Assembly (NCBI GenBank): GCA_022578965.1
Contig: MU400540.1
Location: forward strand, 310,001-374,000
Source of the DNA: Xylaria sp. FL1777
Taxonomy: Eukaryota; Ascomycota; Sordariomycetes; Xylariales; Xylariaceae
Length of the DNA stretch: 64,000 nucleotides
Reading direction: 5' to 3'
In this document: positions 1 through 10,791 of the stretch, one piece after another
How positions within the stretch are numbered: position 1 is the first letter of the stretch
Layout of the letters: each line of letters begins with the position of its first letter
The notes under the pieces: generated by a model
Databases searched by the model: none
Seen by the model: the letters and a program-made list of their open reading frames with translations, nothing else
Told to the model about the DNA's origin: nothing
Made by a program: the position numbers and the translations under genes

Positions 1-187
1 CCGGATACAGAGCTATTGTTTGATCGGATCCCAGAGTAACCTCAACTGCAGGCCAGGGACCGTCTGGACCAAAAGTTAAGTCGGACCACTTGACTTCGAG
101 AGGAGACGGACCGTTTGCCGCAACCCTCGAAGCGACGGCCAGGTAGCAAAGGAGTGACAGAGATAGAGGAAGAGATGAAAACGGCAT
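1..187 (-). CDS. N-terminus of secreted aspartyl-protease-like protein (partial)
   Basis: The complement of bases 185-187 is ATG, and the frame stays open to the window edge, giving about 62 residues. It starts MPFSSLPLSLSLLCYLAVA, a clear hydrophobic signal peptide. Then come the stretches EVKWSDLTFGPDGPWPAVEV and TLGSDQTIALYP. From memory of the family, this resembles the start of the mature part of fungal A1-like aspartyl proteases that carry GPDGPW before the first catalytic loop. The catalytic DTG is not reached, so the family call is an inference. The reading frame and the signal peptide are seen directly. A second, truncated aspartyl-protease gene lies at 17798-18850, but this one cannot be its missing half because it is about 17 kb away. 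Confidence 0.5.
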   Translation of the reverse strand, partial: MPFSSLPLSLSLLCYLAVASRVAANGPSPLEVKWSDLTFGPDGPWPAVEVTLGSDQTIALYP

Positions 188-2667
188 GTTGAAGAATTCT
201 ATCACAAACCAGGCGCGAGCAGCGCTAGAATAGAGAGAATTGCCAAGCACATACACACGACTTCGGACAACGAAAATGAGAAACAAGGAGAGAATGGAAT
301 TATGACGGAGGAGAGTGACAAGTGGGGAGGAAGAGATACAGGAAATCTATCTTTGGTAGGTAGTAGGAGAGGCAACGGGACCTTGAGCAGGTGAGCTAGG
401 CGGCCGATGTATACTACACTGCCTACACTACCCTTTGTGAATGGTAATATACACTTACAAGTTACAACTAGTATAGATCCGGGCAGGAGTTGCAATGTTC
501 AATAGCGCTAAACCACACTATACTGCTTGCCAGGGACGACGATACTGGCTAGATAACACCACCCCATGGTCGAGTGACCATTTGTGTCAGGATGCCGTCT
601 TAGCCTAGCCCGCATTAACTGAGAGGATCCGAATGCTGGGAGAGTATTGACCATTCCCATCTAGGGCTGAGCCGACGATCACGGAAGATTCTGAACCTCA
701 TCATGTAGGCTTTGGTTCTGAGGAAGCTTTCCTTACATTTTGGTATGAGGTCCGTGACAGAGTATAAGATGAGACGGACGACTTGTACTACATATGCTAG
801 ACCTCTCCGTTTACATCCCTCAATTGGGGGGACGATATCGTGATGAATGTTATGCATATGTCTTTAGTGTTGCAAGATGAGTTGGAATAAATGCCTTGCT
901 GTGTTTTCAAGACTTAAGAGCTAGACAGACAGTACTACACTGAATAATATGTACTGTACACTAGTAGGTCCCAGATACCTAGCCCACTACAGATAACCTA
1001 TCTAGACTTAACCTGATATAACACCCTCTTATTCTTTTGTCCCTTGAACTTTTAACCCTTGACTATACCAGGAGGTATCATACTGCGTAGTGCAAAGCTT
1101 AGCGAAAGCTTGGCTTCATGTTGAACTAGCGTTCTACTCTTGTTGTGGTTTATAGGTACCTACTGTACGAAGGTCCCGGCAAAAAGTTCTAATCATCGCT
1201 AAGCTAATAAACAGTGCAAAACTTTTAGCGTTTTTTGAACGCGTAGATTATCTACCAAGTGTAAGCGGCCCGCATCAAGTGCCAAATTCTTTTTACGGAC
1301 CGCTACCAACTGCTGCCGACTGCCAAAAATTGCCAACCGAACTGCCCATTCAATCGACGCTCTGGCTGGCACTTGCCCAAGCCATATGGAGCCCAAGCTA
1401 TACACACTATGTGGAGTTGCCAAGGATGATTAGAACTTTTTGCCGCGACCTTTGTAGGTAAGACATCTAAGACGCACTGATACAGCTACCCACTTTGCGG
1501 CCCCCAAGATATCGAGCTACTCAATTGGTGTCTTGCGGGGGTTTCCTAGATGTATTAACAAGTATACGCACAGGTATGAGTTGATATCACTTGTGTATGT
1601 AAAATTTCAAAATTGATCATGGGTGTTCGCCGTGAAAATTACAATACTGTATAATATACATTTACGCATATATTTACGTAAAGTAATGGGTGATCTATTA
1701 AGAGGCAGCTTCGAATAAATTGAGCACCATTGTGAGCAACACCATCATGTCCAATTAGATCCTACGATTAAATACAGTGCTCCCGTACTGTACCCAGGTA
1801 GTATTGGGGCTTACTTAGCAGCACGCGAGGTAGTTTATCTTTGCCCCTGATACGACCTTAAAAATAGAAACTAAGCCTACCGGTACTGATTCTTGCTGAC
1901 CCCTGAAACATCATCGGAAGTTGTGAATAAGGTACCGTACACTAATGTCGGTCATTATACCTAGCTTTAACTTTAATTTTGGGGCATCACCCCTTGACTA
2001 TGCATCTGGTTACTCTTGGAAGTTGTTTATTGTGATTAGCGAATGGACAGAACAGGTAGTGCCGGTAGTTGAAAGATTACTTCCAGATTAAAGCATTCAG
2101 TGCTCAATCAATTAGCACTTGCCTTTGCCCTGAGTGCGCCCGTGGTTCTGAGGCTCAAATCTATACTTTATTTTAAATGGGAGTTTTACAGTATCAGTCG
2201 ACAACGTTGTTGTTCCAATAGGTAGGTAGTAACCTCCTCTAGCCTCTGCTGAGCCGTGCTCTATCTAATCTACCTACTGTATGCACTATTGTGCTCGTAT
2301 AAAGTACCAGACTAGGTAGCCTAGCACCTACCCCAACGCCGCAGTACACTGGGTCCGTAGCACACTACCTACGTAAGCCGGCCCCAATCACTTCACTTCG
2401 CATTCCTACCTAATTGTCTCAAGTTTGCCGTCTTAATTACCTTCTTCTTCCTTGCTTCATCCGAAAGCACGCATGTTCTGCGTCAATAAAACCGACGACT
2501 TGCGCTAGTCTTTGTCTATGCCGGCGCTCAATGCGGTAATACTGTCCAAGTAATAGCTACAAGGTTTCGCTTGCTTCGCTTAGCCGAAGTTTGCGCATCT
2601 CGTCGCCGCGCTGCGCCGAAACCTCCGAAGCATTCGTCGTTGAACTCGCTGACACCCAAGCGCCGTC
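188..2667. other. Intergenic region, 2.5 kb
   Basis: No reading frame here has a recognisable motif or a plausible start. It holds the inverted-repeat element at 1156-1460 and several AGGTAGGTA/TACCTACC tracts (for example near 2220-2280) typical of intergenic DNA across this window. The last few hundred bases should hold the promoter and 5' leader of the glycosyltransferase gene. Confidence 0.6.
1156..1460. mobile_element. Short inverted-repeat (MITE-like) element
   Basis: The right arm at 1424-1460 (core GATGATTAGAACTTTTTGCC followed by GCGACCTTTGTAGGTA) is the reverse complement of the left arm at 1156-1197, with a small insertion and one or two mismatches. The arms span about 36-42 bp around some 230 bp without coding capacity. 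The outer ends read TACCTAC on the left and GTAGGTA on the right, compatible with insertion at TA. Size and structure fit a non-autonomous Tc1/mariner-type MITE. No transposase is present, so the superfamily is a guess. Confidence 0.6.
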
Positions 2668-3967
2668 ATGGCACCGCTTTGGGGCTCGTGGTCTTCCATC
2701 TGGGGCTCGTTGTCAGGATACACTCCAGTTCAGGGTGCCGATGCAAATGGCTCCGCCAGTAGCGATCTCAAGCCCAGCTTGGGCCAGATTCTAACGTCAA
2801 AACGTATCCGCTATACCGCTTCTGCCCTCGCTTTCGTCGGTGTCTTTTTCTTCGTCTTTCACAACTACGATCAACTCCCGACCTTGGCGACCATGCGGGG
2901 TGGCTCCTCGGGTGTCATAAATACCAGCACAAACTGTCCGCCTGCTGTCGTACCCTCCTTTGATGATGCTTCGATCGACTGGTCACGGTACGCTTATACT
3001 CAATACGTTACCAACAAAGACTATCTCTGCAACTCGGTTATGATCTTCGAGACCTTGCACCGCCTAAAGGCAAAGGCCGACCGTGTCATGATGTACCCGG
3101 ACAGTATGATGAACCCGACTGAGACGAATCCCGAATCGAACGAAGCCAAACTGCTTGTCAAGGCGCGCGACCAGTACGGAGTGAAGCTGGTGCCCGTTTC
3201 AGTTCAGCGACGGTCCGGCGGAGATTGTATGTAACCCGCTGACATGCAGATTTTGTTAGTGCGGATGTTTTACTAATTTTTCCTTAGCTACATGGGCGGA
3301 ATCTTTCACAAAGCTCTTGGCCTTCAATCAAACCCAATATGTGCGCGTCTTAAACGTCGATTCTGATGCCACTATACTCCAGCCAATGGACGAGCTTTTC
3401 CTCGTGCCGCCCTGTCCCGTTGCCATGCCCCGTGCGTATTGGCTATTCCCTGATAACAAGATTCTTTCATCTCAGTTGATGCTGGTCCAGCCTAGCAAGA
3501 TTGAGTTTGACCGCATTATGAAACAGGTTGAATCATCTAGTCGCAATGACTATGACATGGAGATTGTGAATCAACTATATGGCGACAGCGCCATGATCCT
3601 TCCACACCGCCCTTATGACTTGTTGACGGGCGAATTTCGAGCTGATGACCATCAAAACTACCTGGGCACTGACCGTGAGGAGTTCGATCCAGTGGCGATC
3701 TATAACGAGGCCAAGTATCTCCATTTCTCTGACTGGCCGGTACCGAAGCCCTGGATATCGATGTCTGAGTTTGTACGCAAGGATAAACAACCGAAATGTG
3801 GTACTAAAAACGGCCAGGAAGATTGCTCAGCGAGAGAGCTGTGGAACGGATTCTATAGCGACTTTACTGAACGTCGTTTAGTACGTTTATCCCTAAATCT
3901 ATAAACGAGATATTGCTAATATTTGAAATAGAAGGTTTGCAGCACGACGTCGAAGACTAGACGATGA
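2668..3967 (+). CDS. GT8 / GNT1-like Golgi glycosyltransferase
   Basis: Three exons, 2668-3226, 3288-3880 and 3932-3967, give 395 aa. Both introns (61 and 51 nt) have GTATGT/GTACGT donors, CTAAT branch sites and AG ends, and splicing keeps the frame. The protein is a type II membrane protein. A short cytosolic tail is followed by one membrane segment at about residues 47-66 (YTASALAFVGVFFFVFHNY) and a lumenal catalytic domain. LNVDSDATI carries the metal- and nucleotide-sugar-binding DxD at D211/D213. Downstream VAMPRAYWL and the tryptophan-rich C-terminal part fit the GNT1 (N-acetylglucosaminyltransferase) and glycogenin-like GT8 family of fungi. A role in Golgi glycan capping is inferred from the family; donor and acceptor cannot be read from the sequence. 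The ATG at 2668 precedes the membrane anchor and has a good context (GTCATGG). The last exon codes only 11 residues. Confidence 0.85.
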
Positions 3968-5952
3968 TCAAGAAAAGAAAAAAGGACAAGAAACATGTAT
4001 ATTGCACATTGGAAAGAGCCGCTAAGCGCATGATTAGAACGCGGCGTTACTCAATGTATTTCACGGTTTACGACACGATATATTATACTATAATGGATAC
4101 CACGACTGGTTTGCTTCACCACTTTCTTCGAAGCGTAGATAAATTCCGAATGCTTCATGTTAATTGATCGGTTGACATGGGGAAAGTGATAAGTTATTTT
4201 TTTTGGGAGGGGGAGGGGGGGGCTGCGGCACGGCGATTCTAAGCATTATATCGTATGGGTCTGTCTAATGTATGAACTCGAGCAGGATATGAAAATTTGG
4301 GAGATAACAGATGATTAAATGCGTGCCATTTCATCTTATTTACCATCATGTTCGCCCCTCGAACGTGTAGAATGTGGTACAAATCTGGGGACTCGAAAGG
4401 GGCTAGAGTTGGTATGAACGGGCCTGGTGCTTCATTCCACAGACTCCATAGAATACCACGGATTCTCCGGATTTATTAGAACATTTCGTGGGACCTATCT
4501 TATGACGACCTAGCGAGGCCCACGATCTCACTACAGGAACAATCCTCGCTTCAAGACTTTCTCAGATGACGTATACTTGGGCAACCAGACTTCGGTCAGC
4601 TCGGGCTGAGGGTCAAGCACCTTGTTGGTTGAACTATACTTATCGAGTACCCACGGATACTACCACGGATCGCAACTTTTTCCTATGCCGTTCCCACCCA
4701 AAATCCTTATATGTGCTCTTTTACTCACTGAGCCTACCTAGTGAGACAACCTTTCAGATACAGTTAGATCTACTGTAAAAACCAGCAATGTCTGAAACTC
4801 GAAGGTGTATGCGGTTAAAGATGATGTTTTGACGGGATTTTGATCCATGTTTAAGACGTTTCGAGACATAAAACCCGATACAATGAACATACTAGAAGTA
4901 GGTACCTACGTTACAGGTTTTTATACACAGAGTTCAGCTACATTAGGTACGTAGGCGTAGACTAACAGTAAGTTTAGGCGTGAGCGGGGAAAGACATCTG
5001 TCATTAGACTCATTACCATTACCGTGGGCTTGATGGCCCCACACATCAATTAGACTAGTGGCTCAAGCTTGCTGTGGGGTTGAAAATCATGACATCATAG
5101 AAGCTCCACAGGAGCTTTTCCTCCTTGCCAACATCCAAACGACGTTCGATCGAGATTTCAACGCGACAAACATTTCGTGGCCGCTTTATATTATTTGTGC
5201 CTCGCACGTCACATACCGAGTCACGAAGGCGAAAAGTGCCTGGCTCTTTTTAGTTGACTGCCGGCGAACGGCTTCGGTAGTAGGCAGGGGAATAATCGCA
5301 CATTTATGACGTGTATCGAATAAATGGGTGCTTCATATACTTCAGGTATATGATGCTAGGACCTCTTCATAAGGTACCTATGCAGGTAGATAGTCATACC
5401 TAGGGGCAGTTGCTATTTCCTGGTAACTGGGCACAGCTGAGACACAGCTGCCTTTGGTAAGACAAAGAGTGGTTGGTAGCTTCCATCATTGTGATCGTAG
5501 ATGGGCAAAGAGATAGCCCCAAATGATGTGACGCATTACTGAATCATCACACTAGTCACGACCGCCGCAAACTCTACAGTAGCACAGAAGCCAGTACACC
5601 ACCCTGCTTTGTTGATTGACCTTACATATTACCAAGTCTGCCCTTTGAATCTCCATCCTGGGCCTAGGCTGCCTGCCTAAGCATCACTCTCCCTGCAGGA
5701 CCACAACCAGCTGAGTGACGAGACCTGCACGACAAAAGCGTCCTTCTCACCACCGAACTATTATTATATCCCTTCCATATCCCTTGCCATCCGCCTGCAA
5801 CTCTGCCTTTCACCACTCGTCTATCTCATCATTATCCACGGCGCAATACTTCCGGACCACCGCAGTCGCGATACATCTCCCCCGCCAGTGTACCACGGTA
5901 TTCAAACGACGCATACCAGCGATTCGACTATCATTATCCGAACCCTGCCACA
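3968..5952. other. Intergenic region, 2 kb
   Basis: No convincing gene. Small open frames at 4566-4778 and 5058-5309 have no recognisable motif. A G-rich tract lies at about 4206-4221. The part after about 5640 is pyrimidine-rich and probably holds the promoter and 5' leader of the Ish1-like gene. An AGGGG (STRE-like) pentamer occurs near 5402. Confidence 0.5.
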
Positions 5953-7868
5953 ATGAGGTTGATAAGCCTCTTCGTCTACGCTCTCGCGACCAATGTTGCT
6001 GTGGGCGGCAGTAACTGGTTTTCAAAAGCAGGTATGTCGTCACCTTCCGCTCATCCGCTACTTTGTCGCATATTCTGCTTCACTCGATCCCTTCGACGGC
6101 GTGCTGACATGATATCTACCAGCCTACAATAAGTGGCACGAGACTGAGCTCGAGCGTTGGCTGTCCGACAACAACATACCATACCCTACACCTGCCGATC
6201 GGAAAGATCTCGAGAATCTGATCCAGAAGAACTGGGACGACTACGCCATTTCACCATACAAGAACTGGGACACAGAGAAGCTTACCTCCTACTTGAAGTC
6301 CAAGGGCGTTGAGACTAAAGGAGCTGCCGAAGCCAACAAGGACTCCCTACTGTCTCAAGTCCAGTCACAATGGTATGAGACAGAGGATAAGGCTCAACAG
6401 GCCTGGGCGGATACTAAGGACTGGATTTTGGATACCTGGACTGACAGCGCCCTTAAATCTTTTGCCGATAAGCATGGCATTCCAGGTCTGTCCCCGTCTC
6501 TTTACGTAGCCCTTAATATCCGGACTCACCAATTGTACAGTTCCTCAACCTCGAAAACGTGATACGCTGTTTCAGCAGATTCGCGCCAATTACGAAAAGA
6601 TCGCCAAAAAAGCCGGAGAGACGGCGTCATATCCAGGTAACTGGCTATACGAGACTTGGACTGAATCTGACTTGAAAGAATGGCTGGATACTCACGGCTT
6701 TCCCGTTCCTCAACCTACAACTGTCGGTTTCCTTTCCGTCCCATTCCCCTGGAAGATGGTCGGCTAATGTCTTCGTAGCGTGACAAGTTAATTGCTGAGG
6801 TTCGCCGTAACTCCCGCCTTGCATACCTCAGGTCTCAAGCACAGCTGGATTCCGCATCCGCGAGCGCTAATGCTGCCTATGGAACCCTAACGGATAAGAT
6901 TATTGATGCCTGGAGTGATTCTCAACTGAAGGAGTTCTGCGACAAGAACGGGATTACTGGTAGGTTGTTGACTGTGCCGGTATTGTGAGATTTAGCTAAT
7001 AATATAAAAAGTACCCCAGGGTACTAAGGCCAACCAACTTCGTGCACTCGTTCGCAAACACCGCGCTGAGTTCCTAGGTGACACTCTATCAGACTCGGCT
7101 GCCAGCGCATTTGGCGCTGCCACGAGCAAGGCTGGAAATGAGTATGCTAAGGCCACCAATGATGCTACCCTGGCTGCTCGGGGGGCCTTCGATCAGGCAG
7201 TCCAAACTTGGTCTGATAGCAGACTGAAGGCTTATCTTGACGCTCGTGGTGTACCTGTTCCTCAAGCTTCCAAGACCGATATACTTCGTGCATTAGTACG
7301 ACGCAACTCCCACAAAGTGGCTTCGAACTACAACGCATGGACTTGGGATGATCTTTCCTATCAGAATCTCAAGGAGTATCTTGCCAACAGTGGTGATTCT
7401 GCTGCAAAGAAAGTGGGCCAGAGTGCTAGCGCTACTCGTGAGGATCTAGTTAAGGCAGCCCAGGATGTTTACGCTTCTGCCTCGAGCGCGGGCGGTGGCT
7501 CATACGCTTCAGCCACGAGCTATCTTGCCCAGGCAACTCAATCTGCGAAGGATAGCGTCTTTGACACATGGAGTGAAAGCGAGCTCAAGTCATATCTAGA
7601 CAGCTATGGCGTGGTAAGAATTATTCCTCTTGAAACCCTGGAATTGACGTTGACTGTCCCCTAGCAAGTTCCCCAGGGCTCCAGTCTCAACGAGCTCAAG
7701 GCTGAGGCCCGCAAGCAGTCTACGTACTTTAAATATGGTACTACGAACCCCGTAGACACTGCATTTGCCAAAATTGGTGAGAGCGTCAAGGGCGCTTACC
7801 AATGGGTCATCGGCCAGTTGGGTGCGGGCGCCAATGAGGCAAAGAAGCAGGTGAAGAACGAACTTTAA
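5953..7868 (+). CDS. ish1: Ish1/Msc1-family stress-response protein
   Basis: Six exons: 5953-6031, 6123-6485, 6541-6722, 6779-6959, 7012-7613 and 7665-7868, giving 536 aa. A signal peptide (MRLISLFVYALATNVAVGGS) is followed by about six or more repeats of the Ish1 domain (PF10281). Each repeat has a W-(S/T)-(D/E)-S-x-L-K-x-(Y/F)-(L/C) core, a xxG(I/V/F)P/T turn, then VPQ and a basic helix, as in WTDSALKSFADKHGIP, WTESDLKEWLDTHGFP and WSDSQLKEFCDKNGI. Introns 2-5 fall at nearly the same spot in successive repeats, just before or after the VPQ turn, consistent with growth by exon-sized duplication. S. pombe Ish1 is a stress-induced nuclear-envelope protein, and budding yeast Msc1 is related. 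ER or nuclear-envelope location is inferred from the signal peptide and family. Confidence 0.9.
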
Positions 7869-8302
7869 AGGTCCAGTTGATACCAAGAATGATGGCTCTA
7901 TCTCTCCGCTAAGACACTCGAACGTGTGAGCTTTTATGAGGACACGATGAAGACTACGATTTGCCGTGTACAACTACGAAAGATGGAAAAAGTGTGCGAT
8001 TTATTTGCTTTGGCGTGTGCGAGGGGTATAAGGCTTGGTTGTCATTGGTTGCGTGACACGGACATCCGTCATACTGGCTGGCGCGGGAGAAGTTTTAGAT
8101 CATGGGACCCTGGTATGCTTGTAATAATTAAATAAAGTTTGTTGCCTCGATAAATTGGTAATCGTTGAGTTATTTGACACGGGGGGGGATGTAGGTGCTG
8201 TCGCCTATGGGTAAGCGGCCGCACGTGGACGTCTATGGAAATACCTTGCCATTTTCCACATCACCGTTCTCTCTCTTTTGAATCTTCGATTGACCACTCT
8301 AA
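7869..8302. other. Intergenic region between convergent genes
   Basis: 3' flanks of the Ish1-like gene (+) and the GH31 gene (-). It contains an AATAAA at 8131-8136 and a run of eight or nine G near 8180. No gene seen. Confidence 0.6.
8131..8136 (+). terminator. Possible polyadenylation signal of the Ish1-like gene
   Basis: AATAAA about 265 nt after the stop codon, in a TAATAATTAAATAAAG context. Fungal poly(A) signals are loose, so this is only a candidate. Confidence 0.35.
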
Positions 8303-10791
8303 CTAAGTAGTTAGCTTCTCGAAAACAGGCATATAATCTAACGGCGCGGCCACTGCGATGGCAAATTCGTCATCACTGCCTGTCCACGAGCTCGAGTGGA
8401 CATGACCAATCCGCTCACCGTCGGCATTCAGCTGCTGCCAAGCGAAACCCCGCGGCAACACAACACGGCGCTCCCTCTGTCCCTCGTGTAAGACGGGGGC
8501 AACGAGATACCTGGGGCCAAACATGTACTGATCGGCGACGTCCCAGAGGTTCGCCTGGTCAGGGAAGTCGTAGAATAGCGGGCGCATTACAGGGTCGCCG
8601 TGCCGGTGGGCGTCGGCCATGAGGCCGCGGACGTAATCGCGCAATTTCTCGCGCAGGAATAGGTACTTAACGCAGATGGCGTAGACGTCCTCGCCGTAGC
8701 TCCACACCTCGTTCGCCGCGCCCGAAAGACAGTGGCTGCCGCCCGTCGTGCCGTGGCGTGGCTGTTGAGGCTCGCGGTCCCCGTGTAGCCGGAACACGGG
8801 GCAGAACGCCCCCCACTGGAACCAGCGGACGAACAGCTCGCGGAACTCGGGCATCCGCGGGTCCCCGCCGTGGAACCCGCCGATGTCTGTCGTCCACCAC
8901 GGTATTCCCGCCAGTCCGGCGTTGAGGCCCGCCGAGAGCTGCGCGCGGAGACTGGGCCACTGCGTATTCGGGTCAATTATTATTATATATTGTGCTGTAG
9001 AAAGGGGAGATGATATTTGGGTAACTTGGAAGCGTCGAAGCAGATTGTTACCTGGGGAAAAGAGCTATTATGCTCCTAAAGTACGCAAGATAAGAATGGA
9101 AAATGCGAGGGAGTTACTTACGGAACTAGCTATGTCTCCGGACCACTATATTGTGGGATCGCGGGTTAGTCTTGGGAGTTGTTTGTATCGGCTTAAGGGC
9201 GGAAGTTTAAAGGGGTTTTCACATACCAGTAGAGCTCCGTATTTTTGACTCCCGGCCCAACAGCATCGCACTAGATTCACGACGCGCTCTTGGCCTGCTG
9301 CCTTCATGCCCTCGTAGAATGCGCGCGAGTACTGTACTGGGTATATGTTGCCGACCACTGCCGATCGTTAGCTGTGACCTCTTTTAGAAGACAACCGCAG
9401 AATTCTATTCTCTCTTCGTCGTGATGTCTTGCTGTTCAATATATATCATATAATAGGAACATAGAGTTTAAGTCGGTCACAATGTTGCTTACTTAAATCT
9501 GGGCCGGCATGATATCGATAATTGTCAAAATCGTAATGCGTGTACTCGGGCTCGGCTTCGTCAAGCCAAAAGATGCGGACCCCACGATCGTAGTAATTCT
9601 CTTTGGCCTTCTGCCACACGTACTCGCGTGCCTCCGGATTCGTGGCGTCGAAGTGGACGCAGTTGCCCACGCCCTCCATCACGATACGCCAGCCTCGATC
9701 TTGCCTGATAAGGAGGCCCTTTTCGAGCATCTCGGCATAGTTTTCTGATTTGCGGTCAACTGTTGGCCAGATGGAAACCATAAGCTCGATATCGAGGGAC
9801 TTGAGTTCTGCGATCATGGCGTCTGTAGTTTTGGATAATGAGCAGTTGTCCCTGGGACAGAGGAATGAAGAGTGAGTCTCGCACCGGGATCGGGCCAGAA
9901 TGTCGGGTCGAACTTCCATTCTCCCTCCTTCGGCCAATGGAAATAATCCGCCACTATTACATCCATGGGCAGGCCACGGCGTTTGTGTTCCCTTGCCACC
10001 TCGAGGATTTCTTCCTGTGTCTGATAGCGCAGTTTACATTGCCAGAAGCCAAGGCCGTATTCCGGCATCTCAGGTACAGTACCCGTCACCTTTCCATAAG
10101 CACGAACGATCTCCGCCGGGGTATCACCCGCTACGACCCAATAGTCCAGCACGCGCGTTGAGAATGCTTCGAAAGTAGTGGCATTCTTGCCGAATACAAC
10201 ACGGCCGATAGCTGGGTTATTCCAGAGAAACCCATATCCCTCCGAGCTAACTGCGAACGGGATAGATGCCTGGGAATTGCGCTGGGCCAGCTCGATGTCG
10301 GCACCCTTTAGATCTAAATAGGGCTGTTGATACTGACCCATGCCGAAGATCTTTTCGTTAGCATGTAAGGCCTCAAACCTTGCCGTCAAGTGCCACGAGT
10401 CTGAGCCCAGCCGGGGCTTGAACTCGCGAGGCACTATACGCAGAGCAGAACATTTGGGATCCTTGACGTCCAGGCGTTGCCTCATAAACTCTTCTATTAG
10501 GACCTTGCCCTTGCTGTTGATGATGGTGATCTTGCCCCTGTTGTTGATTTCAGCTGTAATATCACCATTGCGGATAGAGCCTCGGTCGTCCTGGGAACTG
10601 CACGAGACACTCAGTTCCGGAATTGGCTCTGAGAGAGCCCAGTTCTCCGTGGGGAACGCGGGTTCGTAGGTAGCGCGAATGCGGAGAGCATTTGGACCCC
10701 AAGGTTCGATGCGGAGAAGCTCCGAATCGTACCTGTACTCCAAGACGTGATTATCAGAGCTTGTGAACATGATGTCGATAGTCACGTCCAC
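8303..10791 (-). CDS. GH31 alpha-xylosidase (alpha-glucosidase superfamily)
   Basis: Five exons on the minus strand: 10791-9885, 9822-9493, 9357-9227, 9145-9122 and 8959-8303. They total 2049 nt and 682 aa. An N-terminal beta-sandwich is followed by a GH31 barrel. GLGFWQCKLRYQTQEE and MDVIVADYFHW mark early strands, and RIFWLDEAEPEY carries the probable nucleophile D390. WAGSQKYGALLWSGDI and GIPWWTTDIGGFHGGDP are hallmark loops, and FRLHGDREP follows. The set is typical of fungal and bacterial alpha-xylosidases, which release alpha-1,6-xylose from xyloglucan oligosaccharides. No signal peptide is visible, so the enzyme may be intracellular. Exon 4 is a 24-nt microexon coding WSGDIASS, required to restore the conserved loop. 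The gene diverges from the GH2 gene. Confidence 0.88.

Noticed and set aside
2571..2794. Overlapping plus-strand frames before and across the glycosyltransferase start
   Set aside because: Different frames from the family-matching protein; low-complexity shadow sequence.
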